In this document: positions 33,087 to 42,249 of the stretch, one piece after another
Layout of the letters: the number at the start of each line of letters is the position of its first letter
Position numbering within the stretch: position 1 is the first letter of the stretch
Notes under the pieces: model-generated
The model's database searches: none
Told to the model about the DNA's origin: nothing
The model's input: the letters and a program-made list of their open reading frames with translations, nothing else
From: Hypsibius dujardini
Lineage: Eukaryota > Tardigrada > Eutardigrada > Parachela > Hypsibiidae
Assembly (NCBI GenBank): GCA_001579985.1
Contig: LRSR01004023.1
Span: 1-42,249, forward strand
Length of the DNA stretch: 42,249 nt
Reading direction: 5' to 3'
Made by a program: the position numbers and the translations under genes

Positions 33087-33731
33087 TTTCTGTCTGTCTG
33101 TTTGTCTGTCTTACCGAATGTCTATCTGCCACCCAGTTTGTCCACTTATCAATCTGCCCGCCTATCTGTCTGCCTGTCTGTCTGCCTGTCTGTCTGCCTG
33201 CCTGCCTAATTGTTTGTTTGTCTGTCTGCCTGTCAGTTTGCCTACCTTCCAGGATGCGTTTTTGTCTGTTTGTCGGTATATTTAGCAGTCTGTCTGTCTA
33301 TCTGTCAATGGATCACCAGTCAGACATGGCCTTGTCTATCGACCGGTACCCATAAATAAACCAACCTTCGGCATCCTCGCGAAGAAATTCCTCACTTTAC
33401 TGGCCGCCAGCGCACAGTCTTTCTCCGACTCCCACGAATTGTGACTCTCCGCGTACCCGCTCCACCGAACCAAATACTGCAGCCCGTCGTTGGTTTCATT
33501 CACCCGCACTCCTCGAATCTCCTCCACGTACCAATATGGCGTCGCCGCTGCCGCCGCCGCCGGATGATCCGCGTGGTGATGCAGTTCCTCTGAGATGTGC
33601 GGTTCCATTTTCGGCGCTGACCGCGAGCCGGTCGTGCCACTGCCCACGGCAGGAATCGACATCAGATCGTGTCCCTTCGTCGGCTGCTGCTCTTCATGAA
33701 GCACAGCCGGAGCGGTTTTTAAATGCCTCAT
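32780..33731 (-). CDS. Small chromodomain protein (HP1/CBX-like chromodomain)
   Basis: Two exons on the minus strand, 33731-33366 and 32929-32780; 171 aa. Residues 66-120 form a chromodomain (YWYVEEIRGVRVNETNDGLQ then YLVRWSGYAESHNSWES) with the aromatic cage Y68, W90, Y93 conserved, so methyl-lysine histone binding is likely. The N-terminus has a His cluster and an Ala run. The short last exon (49 codons, DERDYFIPRMTVRFLSRLDT onward, acidic end) is supported by a good acceptor, matching phase and coding character; without it the frame stops in repeat sequence. There is no chromoshadow domain, so it is not a full HP1. The start may be further upstream, because a (CA)n array directly precedes the chosen ATG and could hide an intron. 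Confidence 0.75.
32990..33310. repeat. TCTG tetranucleotide array, chromodomain gene intron
   Basis: Degenerate CTGTCTGT/CTGCCTGC units over about 320 bp, filling the single intron. Confidence 0.9.
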
Positions 33732-33756
33732 TTTTGCATTAAGCCCCGCAAACACA

Positions 33757-33799
<43 letters not shown>

Positions 33800-34690
33800 A
33801 CACATACACACACACTTGAGCTTCCGTGACTTGATACGCGGACAAAGAGTCGTGTCAGGAGCGTCGGTCGCGGGAAAAGAGAAAAAAATTAAGAGATTTC
33901 GCTCGCTTTCCACCGGGAAAGATTATGGTGTGGGAAGAGGAAAAATCGATTCAGCTTTAGCTCCAACCACGTTCTCGCAGACACACATGACACACACACA
34001 CACACCACAGTTAATAAAACACGCGAACCGAACCGGAGGTTTCTCAACAGCAACAGGATGAATTTTGTGTGCCGCAAGGCTCTCCCCGGCACCACGGCCA
34101 TATGGACGGAATGTACACTAGTACAGCTGGTGGTGGTGACGTAATTCGTCAATAAAATGCCCCGCTCTCCGTGGTCTCTCCCTAGCAGTGGCGGACGTGA
34201 GACCGGGGCCGCGTAGCGATTCCAGCCAATGTGTGGGCAGTCCCTCCCGCTCCAGCAACATGAGTGGTGGTGTTTCCGATTATCCGTCTCTCTCTCTCTC
34301 TCTTTCTCTGCTGTGTGAGAGACCAGACGGATCGATCGTCGGAACGCAATGTCAGCTGTAAAAGTTGCCACCTTCAGCTACCGACTACCGCCTGACCGGG
34401 CTAGTGTCTTGTAGTGCGCCGAAGACGAAGCTGCACCATGTGACAATTTTACAATAAAATTGCTCGCGCGCCGTTAAAACAAGTGAGAAATTGGTCCTTT
34501 TCAAGTGTGTGTTTTCCGATTCAAGATATATTTTCTACAACAGCTAGAATGAAAAGTCGCCTCGCCGCAATTTCATGTCGAATGAGTGCGTGTAGTTTTT
34601 CCTGTTCCGGAGAACGAAACATTTTTTGCCCACTCTTGAGAATAGTGTGCAGGGCGACAGAAATAATCGGGTCGTCACTAACTGCAAATG
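33732..34690. other. Region between chromodomain gene start and INTS14 3' end
   Basis: Contains (CA)n at 33752-33812, a short (CT)n at about 34288-34312 and otherwise unique sequence. Upstream exons of the chromodomain gene may lie here, but I cannot support any. Confidence 0.5.
33752..33812. repeat. (CA)n microsatellite
   Basis: Near-perfect CA dinucleotide run with a few CAGA breaks, directly upstream of the chromodomain start codon. Confidence 0.95.
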
Positions 34691-37566
34691 TCAGCTCTCA
34701 AGCGAATAAACCGTTCCGTCGAGGGACTTGAGTGGGGCAGTCAGGTTAGGGTGAGGATACCGCAGCTGCTGCAGTACACTCTCCAATTCCTGGATCCCAT
34801 GAGAGTCCTTCATGTACTCCACTTCTCGCGCCAGGATGGCCACGAGGTTTAGCATAAAGTCCACGTTGCAGGTCGACAATGCGTGGAGCCTGTAGCAAAT
34901 TAAGGGCAACTGAGGGAGAGAATACAAACGCATTAACAGACAAACAGACAGACAGGCAGATAGATAGGCAACCAAACAGGATACAGATAGGCAAGCAGGC
35001 AGACAAACAGAAAGACAGGTAGACAGGCAGCCACGCAGACAGGCAAACAGGAGACAGGCAGGCAGACAAACAGAAAGACAGGCAGACAGGCAGCCACGCA
35101 GGCAAGCAGACAGACCCAAGAGCAAAGTGGCAAAAAAAAGATAGATAGAGAGGATAATGACAGAAGGATGACTGACAGACCAAACGACAGGTAGGCAGAC
35201 AGGCAAAATGACATGCTCGTTTACGAGGCATTCAGCAACAGGCGACCACACCTTATTTTGTTCAGCTCCCTGAAGAACAAATCCTTCTTATCCGGCAAGC
35301 GCTTTGCCATCCGTTGCAATCGCGCCGCATCACCCTGAACCGCCTCTGTGCAGGTCCAGACCATCGTGTAACCGGTGTTCCCCGCGTCGTAACTCGGTAA
35401 GGCTTCCTCTGCCATAGCTACTGCCGCCCCTCCATCCACCTCCTCCGCCATAATCGGCTTGTTCAAGTCGAACGACATCCCCTCCGGGAAGAGATTTAAC
35501 ACCAGGCCAGATTTCTTCTTGGTTTTGGCGTCCTCTGTCGGTTCGATGTACCCATACTGGGCCTTCCCCACGTGCACTAGCAACACTTTACCGGCCATCT
35601 GGCGCAGGCTGGCATGTAGCAGTGGGACGAAGTGCGGTTCCTGTAGCGTGTCTACGCCGTCGATGGGCGTGACGGCATTAGATGATGGAAGGATGAGGTA
35701 CTGCCGAGTGGTGAATTGCTTGTCAACGGTCAGTTTGTCGACCACACCCAAGATTTTACACTCCTCCGACAGGGATTTTCGTCCACCGCGCACCGTGTTG
35801 GGGCTGGGGATAAGCTGAAAACGACCGGACAACTCGCCGAAACTGAGGGTGGCGGTAAAGGTGCGGTACATGAGTTGGCTCAGCTTGTTGGTGGCTACCT
35901 CCAGGCGGGATAGGTCAAACCGGTACGCGGAATCTGCAAACACGAGAGTGGAATCCCCGAAACTGCCGTTTGTACGACCCAAAAACAGAGTGTTCATTAG
36001 TGTTGTCTAAATATATTGCCAAATTTCTTCCCTTTAATACAGACTTACAGCCTACTGAGTAACAGGAATTGGTAGTGACTTCAAACTTTAGCAGCAATAT
36101 TTGAGGGATATTCAGACAAAGTAGACAATCAATTCATTAACTGCCAATCAATCGATCAATCAATCAATCAATCAATCGACCGACAACTAATTGCCAATCA
36201 ATCAATACAAACTATCAATCAATCAATCAACCAATCTATTAACTGCCAATCAATCAATCAATCGACCAAACAACTAATTGCCAATCAATCAATACAAACT
36301 ACCAATCAATCAATCAACGAATCTATTAACTGCCAATCAATCAATCAATCAATCGACCAAACAACTAATTGCCAATCAATCAATACAAACTACCAATCAA
36401 TCAATCAACTAATCTATTAACTGCCAATCAATTAACAGCAACGTGTAAATCATAACTTTTGTAACAATCAATCAAGCGACAACAGACCATGGTCCATAAG
36501 ACACCGCAATTCACCAATTGCAAAAACTTCTTATTCTCCCAAAATCACAGTTCGAACTAAACGGCAATGATGCAATCTTGAGCGATAACTTTGCTAAAGG
36601 GATATTTCGCACATACCGTCGTCACCTTCATTTCGCTGTGTCTCCCAGCACAACTCTCCATGCCCGGCGTTCATCGCAATCAAGCCGCGGAAGAAATCGA
36701 GCGATCCGTTATCATCCACTGTGCCACGTCCCACGGGCACCAAGAAGAGTGCTGAATCGCTCAACAACGGCAGCAACTGCGATCGGACAACTGGAGCCGT
36801 CATGGCGACTTCCTGCGTTGCAGCGGTCGCCAAAGTGCTGGCAAATACCACTACATTCGCCGGAGTTTTGACACTACCCAGCACACTCTGGACGCCCTGT
36901 AGCATGGCAAGGTAGGAGCTTCGGGTGGGCGGAGCAGCGGTTGCTGCAGCGAACAATTTATCCCGAAATTCCTCATAGGTGGCGGAAATATGCTGCAATC
37001 AACCAATCAACCGATCAATGCTGTGGCCACACAATACCACACGCAATCAACCGATCAACTAATGCTGTAGCCAAACAATGTCATACGCAATCAACCAATC
37101 AATCTATTAATGCTGTGGCCAAACAATATCACACGCAGTCAACCAATCAACCAATCAATGCTGTGACTAAACAATATCACACGCAATCAACCAGCTAAAC
37201 TATAAGCAATGGTTCAATCAACCGTATAACGCTGTGGTGTAACTCGCCGTATTTTGTTACCTGCAGGCCGGCGTGATCAAATGTCGCGAATGTGACGGGT
37301 TCTGAATGCAGGCCGCCGTTCACGATGGCCGGTGAAGCCGAAGCCTTGCCGGCTAAATATTTCACGGCGGTCATGGCAAAATCGAGGCATGTTGGGGGCG
37401 TAGCAGGTCGTGGATGCGGCGGGATGAGGGAGAGATTGGCAACGGATGCGGTTAAACTTCTCGAGGATGGAGTGATGCATTCGATTTGTTTGCCGGAGGT
37501 GGGATCCCATGTGAGCACGGGCTGACACATCGGTAGGGACCATTCTATTACGATGATGGTAGACAT
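34691..37566 (-). CDS. INTS14: Integrator complex subunit 14 (vWA protein)
   Basis: Four exons on the minus strand: 37566-37261, 36992-36617, 35933-35252, 34889-34691; 520 aa (vertebrate about 518). Part of the INTS10-13-14 module of Integrator, which processes snRNAs and attenuates transcription. N-terminal vWA fold (MSTIIVIEWSLPM start; HISATYEEFRDKL), middle beta-barrel (LPSSNAVTPIDGVDTL; VLLVHVGKAQYGYIEP; KKKSGLVLNLFPEG) and C-terminal helices (RMAKRLPDKKDLFFRELNKI). The MIDAS motif, normally DxSxS, reads E8-W-S-L-P12, so metal binding is doubtful. Exon 4 begins at the second of two acceptors (34889), set by phase; the first would shift frame. Introns carry CAAT-core minisatellites and a CAGA array. 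Confidence 0.92.
34930..35215. repeat. CAGA tetranucleotide array, INTS14 last intron
   Basis: Degenerate CAGACAGGCAGG units with an internal larger repeat (CAGGCAGCCACGCAG appears twice, near 35025 and 35085). Confidence 0.9.
36121..36440. repeat. CAAT-core minisatellite, INTS14 intron 2
   Basis: Three-plus units of 87-102 bp starting CTGCCAATCAATCAATC and containing GACCAAACAACTAATTGCC and AATACAAACTACC. Confidence 0.9.
37000..37197. repeat. CAAT-core minisatellite, INTS14 intron 1
   Basis: Four units of about 45-50 bp: CAATCAACCAATCAATGCTG then TGGCCAAACAATATCACACG. Confidence 0.9.
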
Positions 37567-38656
37567 TTTTTTTTAAAAAATAAAATAAAAAATGCACCGA
37601 CGAAATTAAATCGAAGGTACGTCTAGATGGGGAAGGCCAGATGATTGATTGATTGATTGATTGACTCACTGTGAACTGTTCTGTACATTAACAATTGATT
37701 CGTGTTCTTAACGCATGGTTCCCTTCATCCACTTGATGGACGCTGTCCAATGTATTCATAGAATGCTAGTGTAGTCTGGTAAACGTAATTCCATGTTGTT
37801 TCTATATCCATAAGCATGCTGGTTGAGCGGTTGTTTTTTGTTAAAGATTCAGTTCTCTGCAAAAATAAATGGAACACCGTTCCCGATTTACAGACAGTGG
37901 AACGAACCAGTGGTCTGCGCTTAATTACCGCGCATTTCTGATGAAATGCTCGAAATGCGGTTCACTCCGGGCATACTACTGTACCAATATCATGCTCTGA
38001 GGGCGCGAAAGATTCCTATCTCTGAGACCAAAGGCACAACAACAAACGTGGCTCAATCGACCTCGAAGGAGCTAGAGTCCGTTGTTCCAAAGTTTACTCT
38101 ATGTATGTGACGGATGGGAGGTTTTGTTTGTGGGACTGAGAACGTACGACGCGAGAGAGTGTAACTGGGGAATTACCGGCGGACTGTTTTCACGGCATCG
38201 ACTGGTCAGACGTGTACCGCGATTGTGCCGCGGGAATGAGGCAATGTCTGACCGATTGAACTCTTCCATTCGGAATCCCTGACCCCTGTACCTGTACTGT
38301 ACTGTCGCGATTCTAACGGCCGTTTTTTGGCCCTACCAGTAAATTACGACTCCCGGGTCCGGGCCAGGCTGGAACTGAATCCGTGACGTCATAGAGTCTT
38401 GCACGGGGGGAGGCGGGGCTAAGCTGGCCGTTAGAATCGCGACAGTACAGTACTTATATGATTCGTGAGTTGTCGTGTTTGGCAGTTCTTTTCTAAAGGA
38501 TTTTTCCGCTGAATGAAAAGGAAAGAACAGCTACTATTTAAACTACTTCTTTCCGTCGCATCGATATAGTGCATTTTGGCAATCTTTCTTCTCATAATAC
38601 AGTCTTAACTTTTGATTACATACGTTCTTAGTCTTCCATTAGTGACACTCGCAATC
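37567..38656. other. Divergent intergenic region, INTS14 to CAHS
   Basis: Promoter side of both genes. It holds a (GATT)n run near 37645, a TA-flanked MITE (38297-38450) and unique sequence. No clear TATA box upstream of the CAHS gene. Confidence 0.6.
38297..38450. mobile_element. TA-flanked MITE, CTGTACTG family, copy C
   Basis: CTGTACTGTCGCGATTCTAA and its exact inverse at the right end, flanked by TA (38295-38296, 38451-38452). 154 bp, about 200 bp upstream of the CAHS start codon. Confidence 0.85.
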
Positions 38657-38678
38657 ATGAGCAACCCGAACTTCCAAT

Positions 38679-38712
<34 letters not shown>

Positions 38713-38905
38713 TGAGGGCTATGTCCAGGAGAAGGAGCAGCACACCAGCTATGTCCACACCGAGGTTAAGATGCCCATGCATCTCGCACAACCGGTCTTC
38801 ATGTCGTCATCGGAAGGACTTGCTAAGGAACTGATTGGTAAGTTTAGATCACCCCTTTTTGGCGTTCTGTCTGTCTGTCTGTCCGTCTGTCTGTCTGTCT
38901 GTCTA

Positions 38906-38957
<52 letters not shown>

Positions 38958-39550
38958 CTTTTCAGCGTGTCGATATATCTGCCGGTTGATTTTCTTGTCT
39001 GCCTGCTTACAGTTAGTCTCTGCAATATTTTCACTTAATTGACAGTTTGGCCGTCGGTTTCTGTTTAGGCGAAGGTTTTCACGCTTCAATCTCTCGATTC
39101 ACCGGCGCCTCCAAGGAAGCCGTCATCTACGAGTCTCCAAAGCTGGCCAAGGAAGCTCAGGATGATTTTGAAGGCAAGCAGCGCGAGCAAGAACAGCTGG
39201 CCATGGCCTTCGAGAAGGAGCTCGAGCGACGCACCGAAATCTACCGCAAGCAGGCCGAGAAGGAGTCCGAGCTCATTCGCAAGGAGCTGGAGAAGCAGCA
39301 TATGCGCGACGTCGAATTCCGCAAGGAGCTCGCCGACGTGGCGATCGAGAACCAGAAGAAGCAGATCGACATTGAATCGCGCTACGCCAAACGAGAGCTG
39401 GACAGACAGCGCCAGATGGCACGTGAGAGCTTGGAGCGCTCGAAGTTCCAGAGCGAGATCCAAGTGAACCTGGAGACCGCGGTCGGTGCCACTCAGAGCG
39501 GCTCCTCAACTGTCGCAGAGTCCGAGGCTGTTCAAGTTCAATGCAACTAA
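38657..39550 (+). CDS. CAHS-type cytoplasmic abundant heat-soluble protein
   Basis: Exons 38657-38837 and 39069-39550; 220 aa. CAHS proteins are disordered, form gels or filaments on water loss and protect cytoplasm during drying. N-terminal arm with nine or more Gln in a row (residues 10-18), the family stretch HTSYVHTEVKMP (29-40), the exon-junction block GLAKELIGEGFHAS, and a long charged helix (about 95-190). Diagnostic CAHS blocks: RKELEKQHMRDVEFRKEL (131-148) and YAKRELDRQRQMARESLERS (166-185). The end is non-helical (QVNLETAVGATQSGSSTVAE). No signal peptide, so cytosolic. The length is usual for the family. The poly-Gln run is coded by CAG repeats. A TCTG array fills the intron, and a long hairpin element follows the stop by about 25 bp. 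The exact CAHS subtype cannot be told. Confidence 0.95.
38862..38960. repeat. TCTG tetranucleotide array, CAHS intron
   Basis: Nearly pure CTGT repeat of about 90 bp shortly after the CAHS donor at 38838. Confidence 0.95.
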
Positions 39551-39575
39551 ACTTCCCTTGGCATCATCATATCAT

Positions 39576-39681
39576 ACAGCTGTGGCACGATTTCTCGACG
39601 AAAAACGTTAAGCGGAACACATCTTATTATGCCAGTGTTCCGATTAACGGTTTTCGTCAAGAAATCGTGCCACAGCTGTAT
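39576..39681. mobile_element. Long-hairpin MITE just downstream of CAHS
   Basis: About 45-bp inverted arms (ACAGCTGTGGCACGATTTCT and its partner; GGAACAC at the inner end) with few mismatches and a loop of about 15 nt. An 11-bp direct repeat CATCATATCAT flanks it (39565-39575, 39684-39694). Long arms with a 9-11 bp duplication suit a Mutator-like MITE. It lies in the expected 3' UTR of CAHS. Confidence 0.8.
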
Positions 39682-39835
39682 CACATCATATCATAATTGT
39701 TTGTAGTTATCGGTGTTGATTTACTCTTTGCGCATTGTACTCACTCGGGCTCTCACAAAAATATAAAACGCTTTTCCTCTGAGTTTTTATACAGACGTTG
39801 CACAGACGATGAAACGGCGCTGGTACACTGGAATA

Positions 39836-40082
39836 CAAAAAGGGAACGCAAGAGTATAGCAAGGGAGCGCCATAAGAGAATAAGGGAACAACAAGATAGA
39901 ACGACACAGCGCCAGAGTAGAATAAGGGAGCCCAAGATAGACTAGGATAAAGGAACACCAAAATAGAACGAAGGAAAGCAGACTAGAAAATGGGAAAGCT
40001 AAAATAGAATGAGGGAACGCCAGAATAGTGTACGGGAACGCCAGAACAGAGTCAGCGAACGCCAGAATAGAACAGTGAGCGC
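39836..40082. repeat. Minisatellite, unit about 24 bp
   Basis: Ten or so degenerate copies of AGGGAACGCCAGAATAGAAT. Purine-rich on the plus strand. Confidence 0.85.
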
Positions 40083-40584
40083 AACTGCATGAACGTAGGC
40101 GGGTACATCGGTCACCCGTTACTTGTTTGCTTCAGCAAGCACTGATTGATTGAACGCTTCATTTTGTTTGCAACATACTTAATGCGACAATGTTTCGGGA
40201 AAACACCCGAGCGGTGCCGAATGGACATCACGTCTGCGGAATTATATTTTGTGAGTGAAATTTTTAATCCCACAGCTCCCGGATATCAACATTGAAATCG
40301 TGCCTCCCAATACCTAGCCACCTTCACATTGTGCACAGCCCGTCGCCGACCCACAACCCACTGACCGAGATTTGAAAGTATCGATCGATTCGTCCCTGTG
40401 GAAATTGTATTTTCCATTTGCCACTTTTGCCTCATCACCTCCGTAATTTGTCTCCCCGCCAAGCGTGAGTCTCCGGTTTTTTTCTGTATACCTCCAACGA
40501 ATGTAGCATTTAATTCACCATCGGTTTTCATATTTCAGGTTGAAAAACGAGGGAATTCTTGAAGGAAATCCATCAGCTGGGAAG

Positions 40585-41753
40585 ATGGCGACTGCAGGAG
40601 GCGCTCAGGAGGTCGCCAGACAGAACGCCGCTTTACCCGTCCCAAATGCGGCTGGAAATGACGCCGCAGACCCTGCTGGTGCTCCCCCGCCGGCCGCCGC
40701 CGGCGGTCGGAGTTACTGGGACATCGCCAAGATGTTGGCCAGCCGGGCGGTGTTCATGTACTTCATCTCGCAGTTCCTCAGCGGGCGGAAGGCGCCCACG
40801 CCGACGACAACGACCGGTCCGGACGGCGCGGTAGTGCCACTAGTCGGTGGGCAAAATATATTCGGACAGTTCATGCCGATGGTGAGTGAAGGTTTTTTAT
40901 AACGGGAGTTTTACAAAGTGGAAGAATATTTACAGCCAATCAACCAATCAATGAACGGCACTAATTGGCTGGTTTACAAATACACAATCAACCAATCAAC
41001 TAAGAGTGCTAATTGGCTGGTTTACAGCCACATGCAATCAACCAATCAACCAACAGCGCTAATTGACTGGTTTACAGCCACATGTAATCAACAATCAATC
41101 GATGGGTATTATTGTGTTATTAGGACATGTATGTGTATGTGAGTGAAAAGCCAAAGTATTACAAGCTGGATGAGGACCACCTCGTATGGAAGGAAAAAGA
41201 AATTCGTTACGGCGACTGGACGGGAGGGGAAAACTCTGACGGCGCCTACACTCACTCAACAACACTGCCCGTGCCAGAGGTGCGTTGATTGTTTTGTGTT
41301 GCCGCTTGTGTAAGCTTTTGGTTTTGTTTGTTTGGGCAGTTTATATAATGGGTAAGCATTTTGTGCCTTCAGGCTGTTCAAAAGAACGCCAGCAACTTGT
41401 ACCTCCACGTGTACTTTGTCCGGAGCGGGGCGAGTCCCAAGCCGACCGACACGAACTATAACCCGGCCTTCACCATCCAGAAGAGCTTCCAGCTCAACAA
41501 GATGAAGAAGGTTCTAACGGGACAGCGGAAGCAGAATTTGTTGACGGGAGAGACGGCACTGCCATTCATCGAGGTGAAGGAGGGCGATGAGCCGGCACCA
41601 CCGTCGGTGATGATGAGCCATTGGCATCCGAATTTAACGATCAACTTGGTGGATGATCGGACCTCATGGACAAAAGGCCGGGCGCCTTCACCCCTGAGCG
41701 AATGTATGTTGAAGTTTGAGAATTTGGTTATCTGCCTGCGCTGTAGGCAGAAT

Positions 41754-41797
<44 letters not shown>

Positions 41798-42249
41798 TCA
41801 ATTGACAGGCGGACTGACAGAAGACAAATCGATAAACTTAGACAAACAGACATCAACTGACATGCAGACAAGCGAACTGACGGAAGACAGGCATCACGGA
41901 CAGATAGGCAGACCTTCAATCAGATAAAAGAATCGGCGACAGACAACATGCGGATATATTGTTAATTTAGCTTAAAATCTTGCTGCTTCCTTCGTTTGTC
42001 AGATCTGGAGTTCAATGCAGCTGGAGATTATTTTCCCATTCTATACTTCAACGACTATTGGAATTTGAACAAGGATTACATGCCAATCAACGAAACTACC
42101 AAGTAGGACTATTTTATTGACGTGTCTTGCGACCTGAATCATCTTTTTGTCTTCCGGTCAATTGCAGGACTTTGAACTTGACTTTGAGCTACTATCCGCT
42201 CTCCCTGTTCCGCTGGCAGCTTTATGTATCCCAGTCGATGTCAAACAAG
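40585..42249 (+). CDS. CLPTM1: CLPTM1-like ER membrane protein, 3'-partial
   Basis: Exons 40585-40881, 41124-41279, 41373-41703, 42003-42102, 42168-42249 and beyond; 322 codons seen. CLPTM1 is a multi-pass ER protein that retains GABA-A receptors in vertebrates and belongs to a scramblase-related family. Present here: an Ala/Pro-rich cytosolic head, the first TM (SRAVFMYFISQFL), and the large lumenal domain: YGDWTGGENSDGAY, NLYLHVYFVRSG, SHWHPNLTINLVDDRTSWTK, YFPILYFNDYWNLNKDYMPI, LSYYPLSLFRWQLYVSQS. The C-terminal TM segments lie outside the window. The first ATG in this exon is used; an in-frame extension upstream to an acceptor at 40539 leaves open an earlier start. Confidence 0.94.
40930..41105. 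repeat. CAAT-core minisatellite, CLPTM1 intron 1
   Basis: Three units of about 57 bp: CAATCAACCAATCAAC then GCTAATTGGCTGGTTTACAG. Confidence 0.9.
41748..41900. repeat. CAGA tetranucleotide array, CLPTM1 intron 3
   Basis: Pure (GACA)n at 41755-41795 followed by diverged units. Confidence 0.9.

Larger units (their letters stand above)
39551..40584. other. Intergenic, CAHS to CLPTM1
   Basis: Contains the 3' hairpin element (39576-39681), a minisatellite (39836-40082) and the CLPTM1 5' region. A TTTCAG at about 40534-40539 could be the acceptor of a 5' UTR intron. No other gene seen. Confidence 0.6.

Noticed and set aside
33889-34371. 160-codon minus-strand frame upstream of the chromodomain gene
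   Set aside because: No similarity, irregular composition and repeat content. It could be 5' UTR sequence but is not supported as coding.
39162-39509. Ser/Arg-rich overlapping frames in the CAHS exon
   Set aside because: Alternate frames of the charged CAHS helix region.
1-42249. CRISPR array from regularly spaced CAAT or CAGA repeats
   Set aside because: The repeats are degenerate micro- and minisatellites in introns of an animal genome, without conserved palindromic repeats or unique spacers.

Overview
The window is nuclear DNA of an animal with short, AT-rich introns, and the best clue to its source is the intact CAHS-type gene at 38657-39550. CAHS (cytoplasmic abundant heat-soluble) proteins are known only from eutardigrades, so this is almost certainly a eutardigrade, probably of the Hypsibius type. 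That is an inference from one lineage-restricted family plus the intron-rich architecture; no species can be proved from the sequence alone.

Layout. 1-3902: an angiotensin-converting-enzyme-like metallopeptidase (+), 5' end outside the window. 4533-5757: a secreted group III phospholipase A2-like protein (+) with every catalytic residue replaced. 6353-6923: a small one-TM, His-rich protein (+) of unknown function. 7961-9572: RNF170-type ER ubiquitin ligase (-). 10927-12805: sequestosome-1/p62 (+). 15789-18865: a tandem, shortened p62 paralogue (+) with a broken ZZ finger and a 1.8 kb last intron full of debris. 20515-21876: ribosomal protein L17/uL22 (+). 22427-25076: CHMP7 (+), tail-to-tail with MED4 (25261-26568, -). 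27201-32022: API5 (+, 12 exons). 32780-33731: a small chromodomain protein (-). 34691-37566: INTS14 (-). 38657-39550: CAHS (+). 40585-42249: CLPTM1 (+), 3' end outside the window. There are no operons; each gene has its own spacing. Several genes belong to protein homeostasis and membrane quality control (p62, RNF170, CHMP7, CLPTM1), but I see no evidence that they form one cluster with a joint role.

Between and inside genes lie many non-autonomous DNA transposons with terminal inverted repeats, CAGA/TCTG tetranucleotide arrays and intron-private minisatellites built on a CAAT/ATTG core. Exon joins were set by hand from GT/AG sites, reading frame and family similarity. All of the spliced models keep frame across every junction, but none was tested against RNA.

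Most interesting: (1) five intronic inverted-repeat elements with related CACGTGGC-like ends all start 8-17 nt after a 5' splice site, and one has an 8-bp direct repeat that is the splice donor itself; (2) a p62 duplication that still reads as an intact short protein carrying PB1 and LIR but no ZZ finger and a shortened UBA; (3) a pseudo-phospholipase; (4) a long hairpin element directly behind the CAHS stop codon; (5) two inverted 300-bp elements that bracket API5 exons 6-10.
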